A stretch of 45,810 bases of DNA, taken from positions 1 to 45,810 of the forward strand of contig JAFGCW010000050.1 of assembly GCA_016932435.1 (NCBI GenBank), in the 5' to 3' direction. Below, piece after piece: positions 23,694 through 32,205 of the stretch (the stretch's first letter is position 1; every line of letters starts with the position of its first letter). The position numbers and the translations under genes were made by a program. A model generated the notes under the pieces. It saw nothing but the letters and a program-made list of their open reading frames with translations, was not told where the DNA came from and searched no databases. This DNA comes from Dehalococcoidales bacterium (lineage in GTDB: Bacteria > Chloroflexota > Dehalococcoidia > Dehalococcoidales > UBA2162).

Positions 23694-25073
23694 ATGGATT
23701 TAACTTCACAACTCAATCACATATTCTACCCTAGTTCCGTTGCAGTGATAGGAGCTTCCTCCAATCCACGGAAACCCGGATACTTATGTACTTCAAACCT
23801 TGTGAATGACGGATTTGCGGGGAAAATCTATCCTGTTAATCCGTCGCTGTCCGAGTTGTTAGGCTTAAAGACATATCCATCGATCCTGGATATTCCCGGT
23901 GAGGTGGATATGGCTATTTCCGTAGTCCCGGCTGCACAAGCTGTTGCCGTGTTAGAAGACTGTATTAAAAAACAAGTAAAGGGAATAATCTTCGTTAGCG
24001 CCGGATTCAGCGAAATAGGGTCGGATATTGGATCGAACTTACAGTATGAACTTAAGGAGATAGCGGATAGAGGTGATATCAAAATAGTCGGGCCTAACAC
24101 GATGGGGCTGATAAATACAAAAGCACAGCTTAATGCCACGTTTTCGCCTGGCCTGGGTTTGGGGCGAATCGGCAATGTATCTGTGGTGAGTCAGAGTGGA
24201 GGAATGTGCGTTTATCTGGTAAATGCTTTAGCTGATAACAACGTTGGAGTTGGAAAAGTTATCGGCCTGGGGAATCGATGTAATCTCGACTTCGATGGAA
24301 TGGTGAAATATCTGGCTCAGGATGATGAAACGGACGTAATAGTACTGTATATCGAGGGTTTGAATAATCCAAAAAAACTTATGGAAGCAACTTCCAGGAC
24401 TGTAAAAAAGAAACCGATAATTGTTTTTAAAGGCGGCAGGAGTGAAGATAGCAGTACGGCTACCAGGTCACATACCGGAAGTCTCGCCGGAAATTATGAG
24501 TATTACAAAGCGGCATTTAAACAGGGTGGTATGATACCGGTTGACACGTTAACCGAACTTGCCGATGTGACCAAATCGCTGCTTCTCCAGCCTCCTGCGA
24601 ACGGAAACAGGCTGGCAGTTTTATCTCTCCAGGCAGGCCCGGGAATCATAGCCGCGGATAAAGCTCGAGAGTACGGAATGAGACTATCGGTCTTTTCACA
24701 GGATACCATGAAACGTTTGAGGGAAAAGATCTCACCTCTTCTTTCCATAGAAAATCCGGTCGATATGGCATGGACGGGAAGCGATATCGATACCAGCCGG
24801 GAAATCATGAAAGCAGTACTGGAAGATGAAAACGTCGATGCGGTGATTGTTGCCTTTATCTCTTTCGATCTGAGTCGTGAATTACCAAAAGCACTAATTG
24901 AAGTGTCGGGTATGACGAGAAAGCCGATCATTGCGTGCGTGGGTTCCCTTGATTCCTCGGATGAAACGATTCGAGCCCTGGAAGCTTCCGGTATTCCGAC
25001 CTATCCATTCCCTGACAGAGCCTGTACCGGCCTTGCAGGATTGATGAAATATGGCATTATCCGGGAGAATTAA
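23694..25073 (+). CDS. Acyl-CoA synthetase (ADP-forming), alpha subunit
   Basis: About 459 residues, the alpha half of ADP-forming acetyl/acyl-CoA synthetase, which makes ATP from an acyl-CoA, ADP and phosphate. Order: CoA-binding Rossmann domain (SVAVIGASSNPRKPGYL... KIYPVNPSLSELLGLKTYPSI), then two succinyl-CoA-ligase-like domains (VSQSGGMCVYLVNAL, GLGNRCNLDFDGMVKYL, and KGGRSEDSSTATRSHTGSLAG with the His normally phosphorylated in catalysis). The ATP-grasp beta subunit is neither fused nor adjacent; it must be encoded elsewhere or be missing. The start is placed at ATG 23694, where homology begins; an ATG at 23661 adds 11 residues. It would recover energy from CoA thioesters made by the catabolic genes. 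Confidence 0.88.
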   Translation: MDLTSQLNHIFYPSSVAVIGASSNPRKPGYLCTSNLVNDGFAGKIYPVNPSLSELLGLKTYPSILDIPGEVDMAISVVPAAQAVAVLEDCIKKQVKGIIFVSAGFSEIGSDIGSNLQYELKEIADRGDIKIVGPNTMGLINTKAQLNATFSPGLGLGRIGNVSVVSQSGGMCVYLVNALADNNVGVGKVIGLGNRCNLDFDGMVKYLAQDDETDVIVLYIEGLNNPKKLMEATSRTVKKKPIIVFKGGRSEDSSTATRSHTGSLAGNYEYYKAAFKQGGMIPVDTLTELADVTKSLLLQPPANGNRLAVLSLQAGPGIIAADKAREYGMRLSVFSQDTMKRLREKISPLLSIENPVDMAWTGSDIDTSREIMKAVLEDENVDAVIVAFISFDLSRELPKALIEVSGMTRKPIIACVGSLDSSDETIRALEASGIPTYPFPDRACTGLAGLMKYGIIREN

Positions 25074-25406
25074 TACGGATGTTGAGAGAATATGCTTCTG
25101 GTAAACTACCTGTTTTTTTATCAAAATTAATGCCTTTAGCATTTTCTCTCATTCCGGCACTGCATTATCTGGTAAATACACGGGTGATTTTAGCTTCCTA
25201 TCATAACTTCTTATATCGCAAACCTTGTTATTATTAACATATCGGATATATAATCTAGTACTTCTGTTTTAAGGTATCGAGCAAGCTTGATAATGAAATG
25301 ATTAAAGACAAATTTCGACTAGAAACCCGGTGAAATCATGGTAGTTTTGCTATAGAGTAGTGTCTTTGAAGTAAATAAATAAAAAAACGGAGGGAAAAAG
25401 GTAAAA
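25074..25406 (+). promoter_or_regulatory. Intergenic region with promoter for the enolase-superfamily gene
   Basis: No gene seen in these 333 bases. A promoter TTGTTA (25225-25230), 18-base spacer, TATAAT (25249-25254) would give a leader of about 145 bases ahead of the start at 25407. A small AATGC-GCATT stem with a T-run (25129-25147) near the left side could weakly terminate the upstream gene. Upstream of the start are GGAGGG and AAAGG. Confidence 0.5.
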
Positions 25407-26603
25407 ATGAAGATCACCGAAATAGAGTGCGTACCGATCAGTGCTCCCAGTCCTATGCGGGGTGAAGGCAGAACGAGTAATTTACTCCTTGTAAAAATCC
25501 ACACCGATGAGGGTATTACCGGAATAGGTGATGCCGGTGGCGTAAACCAGGAAGCGGTCATTATGATGATTAAGCAGTGGGCGCCATTCCTCATTGGTGC
25601 TAATCCTCTGGACAGAGGACCTATTATGGCAAGGTTAAGTATGGCGATAGGATCTGTCTGGGGAATGTCTTATCCAGCAGCGGTATCGACAATCGACTTT
25701 GCCCTCTGGGATCTGGCCGGAAAAGCGCTAAATCAGCCGGTTTACCAGCTTCTGGGCGGTAAACAGATTGAAAAAATTCGGTTTAATTTCTTTATCCACA
25801 GTGAGAATTCACCGAAGGGTAAAGAGATGGCGGTAGAAGAAGCGCAAAAAGCAGTCGCCGGCGGTGTTACCAGCCTCGGTATGAAGTCAACGGGTTTTGG
25901 CGGCGGGGTACGATCGTTAGAGAAGGATGTTGAAATTGTAGAAGCAGTGAAAAATGCCGTTGGGGATAAAGCCGAAATTTCTTTCGACGCTAATGCCGGT
26001 TACGCTTTCTACGATTCACTTGTTCTCGGGCATGCCCTGGATGATGTCGGTCTTTATAAGTTCGAACAGCCTAATCCCACGTGGGATGTCGACGGACTGG
26101 CGGCACTCCGTTCTCAGTTAAAAACACCGATATGCGCGCATGAAGCTACCGTGCTGCTTCCGGGTTTGATGGAAGTAATTAAAAAAAGAGCAGCGGACAT
26201 CGTAGGTACAAAGCTGGCATCGGCAGGAGGAATTACGGCCGGAATCCAGTGGGCTGCCATTGCTAAAGCGTCTGCTCTGGGAATGTATTGTGGTGCCATG
26301 AACGGACCATGGGAGGCAGCAGCCCAGTCACACTGGCTTTGCACCTATTCTGAGTTCAGCAGCCAGGCGCAGGCTGTGTTTTTCCCCGTGTTAATGTACA
26401 ATACATTCGATACTACAAAGCCAAATGATGTTGATCTGATTAAAAATCCGATGACTTATAAAGATGGATATTTCTATCCACCGGAAGGTCCGGGACTTGG
26501 TCTGGAATTAAATGAAGAAGCTGTTCCTAAATATATAACTAAAGGAATGGAAATCGTCACTGTCGGAGAAAAAGAAAGGGCATCGGGAAGAGGTTTCTTC
26601 TAG
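25407..26603 (+). CDS. Enolase superfamily (mandelate racemase/muconate lactonizing) enzyme
   Basis: A 398-residue protein with an alpha+beta capping domain (1-125) and a TIM barrel. Metal ligands are the Asp in SFDANAGY, the Glu in KFEQPNP and the Glu in AHEATV. The Lys at the end of the second strand (LGMKSTG) and the Lys in TKLASAGG match the two acid/base lysines of the muconate-lactonizing subgroup, although the first Lys of the usual K-x-K is Gly. The family removes a proton next to a carboxylate, giving racemisation, dehydration or cycloisomerisation; the substrate here is unknown. The gene sits between an acyl-CoA synthetase and a dehydrogenase, consistent with sugar-acid or aromatic-acid breakdown. 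A strong hairpin ends it at 26642-26676. Confidence 0.88.
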   Translation: MKITEIECVPISAPSPMRGEGRTSNLLLVKIHTDEGITGIGDAGGVNQEAVIMMIKQWAPFLIGANPLDRGPIMARLSMAIGSVWGMSYPAAVSTIDFALWDLAGKALNQPVYQLLGGKQIEKIRFNFFIHSENSPKGKEMAVEEAQKAVAGGVTSLGMKSTGFGGGVRSLEKDVEIVEAVKNAVGDKAEISFDANAGYAFYDSLVLGHALDDVGLYKFEQPNPTWDVDGLAALRSQLKTPICAHEATVLLPGLMEVIKKRAADIVGTKLASAGGITAGIQWAAIAKASALGMYCGAMNGPWEAAAQSHWLCTYSEFSSQAQAVFFPVLMYNTFDTTKPNDVDLIKNPMTYKDGYFYPPEGPGLGLELNEEAVPKYITKGMEIVTVGEKERASGRGFF

Positions 26604-26641
26604 AATAAGAACATAGACTGATCCGGAAAATAATTTATAAT

Positions 26642-26676
26642 AAGAGAGGTCCCGGAATCTTTCCGGGACCTCTCTT
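26642..26676. terminator. Bidirectional terminator between convergent genes
   Basis: A perfect 16-base stem AAGAGAGGTCCCGGAA (26642-26657), loop TCT, TTCCGGGACCTCTCTT (26661-26676), with T-rich sequence on the minus side (TTATTATAAATTATTTT) and TTTAG on the plus side. It separates the enolase-superfamily gene from the dehydrogenase. Confidence 0.85.
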
Positions 26677-26715
26677 TAGTTACTCTATATAGAGTTTGAA
26701 TATTCTATTATCGTT

Positions 26716-27723
26716 CTAGCACTTGACCAGAACTCTGACGTACTTGTTCGTTCTGTGGGCGTCGAATGCATCCATGAAATCTTCAAGCGGGAAGGTGGGG
26801 CCGCGATATGGTTTCAGGTTTAGAAGAGGAAGTAAATTGACTGCCCTGGGGAACATATGTGACTGTCCGAAAACACCGTGAATTGTCAGTTCTTTGAACC
26901 AGAGTTTATCGTAGGGAACTATGATATCGGGATGATCGGGATAAATTGCGAAATACAGGATCTTACCGCATCTGGCAGCCAGGTCCATGCAGGGATTAAT
27001 CATCGCAGAATCGCCGGATGCTTCGATAACACGATCGTAACCCATATCATCGGTGATTTTCATGCCTTCGGCGACGACATCCTGTGTATTCGGGTTGAGT
27101 ACGTACTCAGCTCCGAGTTCGAGAGCGAGTTTCCTCTTGAATTCCAGCGGTTCTACCATCGTAAGTTTCGAAGCACCCCGCAGCTTGCATAGTTGAAGAA
27201 TGGTCAGTCCGCAACTGCCGGCTCCTATTACCATCACCCTGTCACCCTGGTTGAATGGAGCTAATTCGAGGGGTTGTAACGCGGCACCGATAACTTCGGT
27301 GAGGGTAGCTTCTTCCATCTCTACGCCCTCGGGCACCTTGAAAACCTGTCTCTGGTGCACCATTCCATACTCAGCCATCAGGGAATCGACATAACCATAA
27401 CCAGGGGTACGGCAGAATGTTTCTCGTCCGTGGCGGCAGTTATAGCACGAACCGCAATAACGATGCTGGTCTAGAGTTACTTTGTCTCCAACCTTGAGTT
27501 CCATTGCGTTTGCGTCTTTGCCCATCTCCACGATAGTCCCTGACGCCTGGTAACCTACATAGTACGGCAGTCGAAACGGGATTTCACCGGTGACTGCATA
27601 AGGGTCAGCGCCACCTACCGCGCATAAATCGATTTTCACCTTAATGTCCTCAGGCCCCATCTCTCTGAGAGGAACTTCCTTGACTAACGCTTTTCCCAGT
27701 TCTTCAACTACTACTGCTTTCAT
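26716..27723 (-). CDS. Medium-chain zinc-type dehydrogenase lacking catalytic zinc ligands
   Basis: A 335-residue medium-chain dehydrogenase/reductase. The structural zinc site is intact (C90, C93, C96, C104). The nucleotide fold has VMVIGAGSCGLTILQL and ends its second strand in an acidic residue (TMVEP), favouring NAD(H). The catalytic zinc site is not intact: the usual C-G-T-D is G37-G-A-D40, the usual G-H-E is G57-Y58-Q59, and the usual E-P after the next helix is Q-P (AALQPLEL). Without these ligands it should not bind catalytic zinc, so it may reduce C=C bonds, act on a CoA ester, or use another chemistry. It has a moderate promoter at 27780-27809 and stands alone. Confidence 0.86.
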   Translation of the reverse strand: MKAVVVEELGKALVKEVPLREMGPEDIKVKIDLCAVGGADPYAVTGEIPFRLPYYVGYQASGTIVEMGKDANAMELKVGDKVTLDQHRYCGSCYNCRHGRETFCRTPGYGYVDSLMAEYGMVHQRQVFKVPEGVEMEEATLTEVIGAALQPLELAPFNQGDRVMVIGAGSCGLTILQLCKLRGASKLTMVEPLEFKRKLALELGAEYVLNPNTQDVVAEGMKITDDMGYDRVIEASGDSAMINPCMDLAARCGKILYFAIYPDHPDIIVPYDKLWFKELTIHGVFGQSHMFPRAVNLLPLLNLKPYRGPTFPLEDFMDAFDAHRTNKYVRVLVKC

Positions 27724-27779
27724 TTACCGTTTCTCCTTTTCATGCGGATTCGTGTGCAACCGCTGTGTGATTTGGAGAT

Positions 27780-27809
27780 ACTTTACTATTTTACGCGACA
27801 TATAGTCAA
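27780..27809 (-). promoter_or_regulatory. Possible promoter of the dehydrogenase gene
   Basis: Minus strand TTGACT (27809-27804), 18-base spacer, TAAAGT (27785-27780). Five and four matches to consensus; about 55 bases from the start codon. Confidence 0.4.
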
Positions 27810-27893
27810 TAAATCCGGTAGAAGGTAATGCCAAATAAAAGTAGATATTACCCAATACCTGAAAGCCGAGTGAATGGCTTCTTGATACATCAG

Positions 27894-29147
27894 CTAGTCT
27901 ATCTTGGGATCGACTATCATCAACTGCCTGGCAATGTCCGGATACTTGGCAATGAACAGCAACTGGTCTTCGACCAGCGGTTTCTGGGAAAGGACGTTAG
28001 CGTATCTTACCAGTTCAAGTACTTTCTCTGCTTCTTCGGTGTCTTTGAAAGAGATGGATTCCTCACCCTCCATTTCATTGAAGACATGACGGAAACCGCG
28101 AATGCCGCCGTATTGCCCTGTGCAGATTTCTCTACCGGTGTCGACGATCTCAGGTTCACCTCTTCCAAGTTCTTCGAAACCGTAAAGCTCATAGTTAGCA
28201 GGATCTTTAAGAACGCCGTCGGCATGAATACCGGATGCATGCGCGAATGCATTGGCTCCGACCCCCGGTTGGTTAATTGGTATCGGGACGCCGAAGGCGT
28301 AGCTGGCGAACTGGGCGATTTTCCAGGACTTGGACAGGTCCATGACGTTACCAAGTTCATACTTCTCGCCGAATCCCTTCGATTTTGTGATGGCCAGCAG
28401 AACCGCTACAAGATCGGCATTCCCGGCTCTTTCACCGATTCCGTTAACGGTAGTATTGATATAGGCGTCCTGTCCACCGTCGATAACACCCTTTGCCCCG
28501 GAAATTGAATTAGCTACAGCCATTCCAAGATCTCCGTGGCAATGAATCTCTATCGGCAGGCCGATGTTTTCAGCAAGGATCTTTGTTGTCTCATAGATAG
28601 TAAAGGGATTATCATAACCGAGTGTATCACAGTAACGGATACGGTCGGCACCACGTTCTTTCAATGCCAGGCCGAATTTTACCAGAAAATCCAGGTCGGT
28701 TCTCGACCCGTCTTCAGCATTTATGCCCACGGTTTCCGCTCCAAGCGATTGTGCTGCTTCGAGAGACTCAACAGCCATCTGAATAATATCTTCTTCGTTT
28801 TTACTGCCGAGGAATTTACCGTTTATCATTTGCTTCGACGTTGAGATGGACAGATTCAGATGTTTGATATCAGGTATTCGCCTGAAGGCAGTCTCGACAT
28901 CTCCGGTTACGGCTCTTAACCATCCTTCCAGTCGTATAGGACTGAGAACTCCCATCTGCGCAAGTTCCAGATTGGCTCGCAGGTAGTTGGTCTCGTGGCG
29001 GGTTGTCGGAAAACCGAATTCGGACTGGAAGACACCCATCTCATTCAGGTAGATATTCAGCATAGTTTTTTCCAGCTTGGATAGACCGAGTTTGGCGGTT
29101 TGTACCCCGTCCCGATTGGTTACATCGATAATATATATCTTTCCCAT
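27894..29147 (-). CDS. Re-citrate synthase / homocitrate synthase-type enzyme
   Basis: About 417 residues of the HMGL-like (LeuA/NifV/CimA) TIM-barrel family, which condenses acetyl-CoA with a 2-oxoacid. Marks are IIDVTNRDGVQ with the catalytic Arg, LNLSISTSKQM, ETVGINAEDGSR, IEIHCHGDLGMAVANS (metal His-x-His), NTTVNGIGERAGNADL and GANAFAHASGIHADGVLKDP. There is no LeuA regulatory domain, so it is NifV/AksA-like in length. The start chosen is ATG 29147, six bases after AGGAG; the ATG at 29153 abuts that site. Its operon partners are an aconitase-like pair and an isocitrate-type dehydrogenase, so the simplest role is Re-citrate synthase: acetyl-CoA plus oxaloacetate to citrate, on the way to 2-oxoglutarate. 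Homocitrate synthase is the main alternative. Confidence 0.82.
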   Translation of the reverse strand: MGKIYIIDVTNRDGVQTAKLGLSKLEKTMLNIYLNEMGVFQSEFGFPTTRHETNYLRANLELAQMGVLSPIRLEGWLRAVTGDVETAFRRIPDIKHLNLSISTSKQMINGKFLGSKNEEDIIQMAVESLEAAQSLGAETVGINAEDGSRTDLDFLVKFGLALKERGADRIRYCDTLGYDNPFTIYETTKILAENIGLPIEIHCHGDLGMAVANSISGAKGVIDGGQDAYINTTVNGIGERAGNADLVAVLLAITKSKGFGEKYELGNVMDLSKSWKIAQFASYAFGVPIPINQPGVGANAFAHASGIHADGVLKDPANYELYGFEELGRGEPEIVDTGREICTGQYGGIRGFRHVFNEMEGEESISFKDTEEAEKVLELVRYANVLSQKPLVEDQLLFIAKYPDIARQLMIVDPKID

Positions 29148-29233
29148 TTCCATCTCCTCATCATGAAGTGTTGTAATCTATAAACATACTAGAGGTTTTG
29201 TGTTTCGGTGAGATTACTTGAAGTCTTTAAAAT

Positions 29234-30316
29234 TTACCTTGAAGTCAACCTGCTAATCACAGCATCGGCTACCTGGGAAGTGCCGACCGCTTTTTCGGGA
29301 TTATCAGGTTTCAGGTCGTAGGTTATGTACTTTCCTTCGGCAATAACGTCTCCCAGAGCATTCTCAAGTCTGTCTGCGGCGTCGTTCTCATCAAGGTGGC
29401 GCAGCATCAATACACCGGAAAGCATCATTGCCATGGGATTGACCTTATTCATCCCGGTGTATTTCGGAGCGCTTCCGTGGGTAGCTTCGAAAACAGCGAT
29501 ATCATCACTTATATTAGCGCCCGGCGCCAGTCCCAGTCCCCCGATAAGTCCCGCACAGAGATCGGATAGTATATCGCCGTACAGATTAGGGGCGACAATT
29601 ACATCGTACTGATGTGGTTTCTGTACCAGTTGCATACACATGTTGTCTACTATCCTGTCTTCAAACTCGATATCCTTGTATTCTCCGGCGACTTCACGGA
29701 CAACGGAGAGAAACAGACCATCCGAGAATTTCATGATATTGGCTTTATGGACAGCGGTAACCTTTTTCCTGTTGTATTTTCGTGCGTAGTCGAAAGCGAA
29801 CCTGACGATTCTCCGGCTGCGCATATCAGATATTGCTTTTATACTGATCCCGGAATCCGTTCTTATTTCTTCGTTCTTTGTTTCCGATATCAGGTTAATA
29901 AGGCGGGATATCTCCTGAGTGTCTTTTTCGAATTCGATGCCGCTGTAAAGGTCCTCGATATTTTCTCTAACAACCACGATATCCACGTCCTGATATCGTG
30001 AAGGAGTGCCGGGATAAGTTTTACAGGGGCGCAGACAAGCGTAGAGACCCAGCTCCTTGCGCAGGGCGACATTAACACTCCTGAAACCGGACCCTACAGG
30101 TGTTGTAACCGGACCTTTCAGCGCTATCCTGTTTTTCTTTATTGAATCAAGCACAGAATCGGGCAGGGGAGTGCCGTATTTCTCCATCGCGTTACTGCCT
30201 ACCTCGACCGGATCCCACTTGAATTTAATGCCTGTTGCTTCCAGGACACGCCTGGTGGCTTCGGTAACTTCCGGGCCTATCCCATCACCCGGTATCAGTG
30301 TAATATCGTAACTCAT
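29234..30316 (-). CDS. Isocitrate dehydrogenase (beta-decarboxylating family), probably NADP-dependent
   Basis: A 360-residue member of the isocitrate/isopropylmalate dehydrogenase family. The substrate loop RSVNVALRKELGLYACLRP has the Ser-x-Asn-x(3)-Arg spacing typical of isocitrate dehydrogenases, not of LeuB. YSGIEFE and KANIMKFSDGLF supply the catalytic Tyr and Lys, and DILSDLCAGLIGG the metal Asp residues. In the cofactor loop, HGSAPKYTGMNKVNP matches the Lys-Tyr...Val pattern of NADP-dependent E. coli isocitrate dehydrogenase rather than the Asp-Ile of NAD-type enzymes. It would turn isocitrate into 2-oxoglutarate. It lies between the dehydratase small subunit and the synthase, all on one strand with gaps of 32 and 86 bases. 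Homoisocitrate is a possible alternative substrate. Confidence 0.87.
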   Translation of the reverse strand: MSYDITLIPGDGIGPEVTEATRRVLEATGIKFKWDPVEVGSNAMEKYGTPLPDSVLDSIKKNRIALKGPVTTPVGSGFRSVNVALRKELGLYACLRPCKTYPGTPSRYQDVDIVVVRENIEDLYSGIEFEKDTQEISRLINLISETKNEEIRTDSGISIKAISDMRSRRIVRFAFDYARKYNRKKVTAVHKANIMKFSDGLFLSVVREVAGEYKDIEFEDRIVDNMCMQLVQKPHQYDVIVAPNLYGDILSDLCAGLIGGLGLAPGANISDDIAVFEATHGSAPKYTGMNKVNPMAMMLSGVLMLRHLDENDAADRLENALGDVIAEGKYITYDLKPDNPEKAVGTSQVADAVISRLTSR

Positions 30317-30348
30317 AGTAGTCTCTCTTTATCACGCGCACCAGCAGA

Positions 30349-30843
30349 CTATATCTGAAAATCACCGTATTTTTTTATATACGGCAGCAGTCCACCTTCA
30401 TTAAGAATATTCAGCATAACCTCCGGTATCGGGTTGAAAGTCAATGTATTACCAGTGGTGACGTCATGTATCGTTCCAGTTTCCAGTTGTATTTCGAGTC
30501 CATCCCCTTCGCTGATAGTGTCGGTATCGCATATCAGCACCGGCAAGCCTAGATTAATCGCATTCCTGAAAAATATCCTGGCTACAGATTTTGCCAGAAC
30601 AGCACTTACTCCGGCCATCTTTATCACCAGAGGAGCATGTTCCCGACTTGAACCAAGACCGAAATTACTCCCGCTGACAATGAAATCACCATGGCTGACG
30701 CGCGATACGAACGTAGTATCGGCGTCCTCCATCACATGTTTTGCCAGTTCGGGAAGATTACTCCTCAAATGAGCATATCTGCCCGGAATGATATGGTCGG
30801 TGCTTATATCGTCACCGAATTTGAAGGCTCTGCCATGTAACAT
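30349..30843 (-). CDS. Aconitase/isopropylmalate dehydratase family small subunit
   Basis: A 164-residue LeuD/HacB-type small subunit, the swivelling domain 4 of the aconitase superfamily. Typical segments are FGDDISTDHIIPGRYA, SNFGLGSSREHAPLVIKMAGVSAVLAKSVARIFFRNAINLGLPVL. The SSREHAP loop binds the substrate carboxylate. The start codon follows the large subunit's stop directly, so the pair is coupled. In this operon context it should complete an aconitase that turns citrate into isocitrate, though the family also makes isopropylmalate and homoaconitate dehydratases. Confidence 0.9.
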   Translation of the reverse strand: MLHGRAFKFGDDISTDHIIPGRYAHLRSNLPELAKHVMEDADTTFVSRVSHGDFIVSGSNFGLGSSREHAPLVIKMAGVSAVLAKSVARIFFRNAINLGLPVLICDTDTISEGDGLEIQLETGTIHDVTTGNTLTFNPIPEVMLNILNEGGLLPYIKKYGDFQI

Positions 30844-32097
30844 TTATAAAAGCTCCCTGGGATCGGTGATTTCTCCGGTAACGGCTGCAGCCGCAGCGGA
30901 CGCAGGACTACCAAGGTATATAAATGAATTGGGATTGCCCATACGTCCTTTAAAATTCCGGTTTGCCGTGGAAAGGCAGTTTTCGCCGTCTGCCAGAGCT
31001 CCCTGGTGCAGCCCCAGACAGGGTCCACATCCGGGTGGCAGGACGGATGCCCCTGCTTCAATAAAGGTCTGAATATACCCTTTTTCGATAGCTGCCAGGA
31101 GAACTCCCCTGGATGCAGGAACGATTATCAGCCTTGTTTTCGGATGTCGCTGTTTTTCGTGTAAAATGCCGGCTGCAACCTTCATGTCTTCTAACCTGCC
31201 GTTAGTACAGGTGCCGATAACCACCTGGTGAATCTTTGTCCCTGAAATTTCGTTAACCGGGACGGTGTTGTCAACAGTGTGGGGTTTCGATATTGTAGGT
31301 TCCAGTTTCGACAAGTCTATTTCTATTATTTTCTCATAAACGGCGTCATTATCGGGGTGCAGTGTTTTGTAGTCCTGCTTATCACCTCTATCGGACAGGT
31401 ACTCCAGAGTCAGTTCGTCAGCAGGGAATAATCCGGCCTTAGCCCCGGCTTCCACTGCCATGTTGGCTATAGTAAGTCTGGACGAAATACTCATGCGGGG
31501 TATAGAGGTGCCACCAAATTCCAGGGCACGATAGGTCGCCCCATCGGCGCCGATAAGACCGATAAGGTAAAGGATAAGGTCTTTCGCATAGACTCCGACA
31601 GGGAAATCTCCATTAATCGATATCTTCATACTCTCAGGTACCCGGAACCATGATTTTCCCAGGCTGAGAGCTACCGCTACGTCCGTAGAGCCCATACCGC
31701 AGGCAAAAGCTCCAAGACCACCGGCAGTTACCGTATGAGAATCGGCGCCTACGATCAGGTCACCGGGTTTTGCCAGTAATTCGGCTACTATCTGGTGACA
31801 AACACCGTTCCCCACATCCGATAATACCGTGCCTGTATCTTCGGTGAAGTCTCGTAAAGTAATGTGATCATTCGAAAGATTACTGTTGGGACTTGGAGCG
31901 GCATGATCAAGAAAAACCGCTGATTTTGTTGAAGCGGCTATCCTGGAAAAACCTGCTTCATAGAACTGGTTTACTGTTAACGGACCTGTTGTATCCTGCA
32001 TAAAGGCAAGGTCTACACTGGCGATAACTATATCACCTGAGACAGCATCTATTCCGGATTTATTACTCAGTATTTTTTCAGCAAGTGTTTTTCCCAT
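30844..32097 (-). CDS. Aconitase/isopropylmalate dehydratase family large subunit
   Basis: About 417 residues, a LeuC/HacA-type large subunit carrying the 4Fe-4S cluster. The cluster cysteines are in VIGTCTNGR and PPGCGPCLG. Other marks are FLDHAAPSPNSNLSNDH, GDLIVGADSHTVTAGGLGAFACGMGSTDVA and KTLHPDNDAVY. The frame is open to 32163, but AAAGG lies seven bases before ATG 32097 and the family start (MGKTLAEKIL) begins there. It is the first gene of the four-gene 2-oxoglutarate operon. At 417 residues it is of the short archaeal/Dehalococcoides-like class, not the longer LeuC of Proteobacteria. Confidence 0.9.
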   Translation of the reverse strand: MGKTLAEKILSNKSGIDAVSGDIVIASVDLAFMQDTTGPLTVNQFYEAGFSRIAASTKSAVFLDHAAPSPNSNLSNDHITLRDFTEDTGTVLSDVGNGVCHQIVAELLAKPGDLIVGADSHTVTAGGLGAFACGMGSTDVAVALSLGKSWFRVPESMKISINGDFPVGVYAKDLILYLIGLIGADGATYRALEFGGTSIPRMSISSRLTIANMAVEAGAKAGLFPADELTLEYLSDRGDKQDYKTLHPDNDAVYEKIIEIDLSKLEPTISKPHTVDNTVPVNEISGTKIHQVVIGTCTNGRLEDMKVAAGILHEKQRHPKTRLIIVPASRGVLLAAIEKGYIQTFIEAGASVLPPGCGPCLGLHQGALADGENCLSTANRNFKGRMGNPNSFIYLGSPASAAAAAVTGEITDPRELL

Positions 32098-32177
32098 ATA
32101 TATATACCTTTGAATGAAAGAATATCGAAAGGAGTACTTTATAAAACACGAGCCTGTGTACAACAGACCCTACGCCT

Positions 32178-32205
32178 ATATTATATCATAGAGATATGGT
32201 GACAA
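32178..32205 (-). promoter_or_regulatory. Possible promoter of the aconitase-IDH-synthase operon
   Basis: Minus strand TTGTCA (32205-32200), 16-base spacer, TAATAT (32183-32178), about 80 bases ahead of the start at 32097. The AT-rich stretch also contains an overlapping TATAAT (32185-32180) at a shorter spacing. Confidence 0.42.

Noticed and set aside
27828..28508. A 226-codon open frame on the plus strand
   Set aside because: It lies almost entirely opposite the well-supported synthase gene on the minus strand, has no recognisable domain and no ribosome site, so it is a mirror frame.
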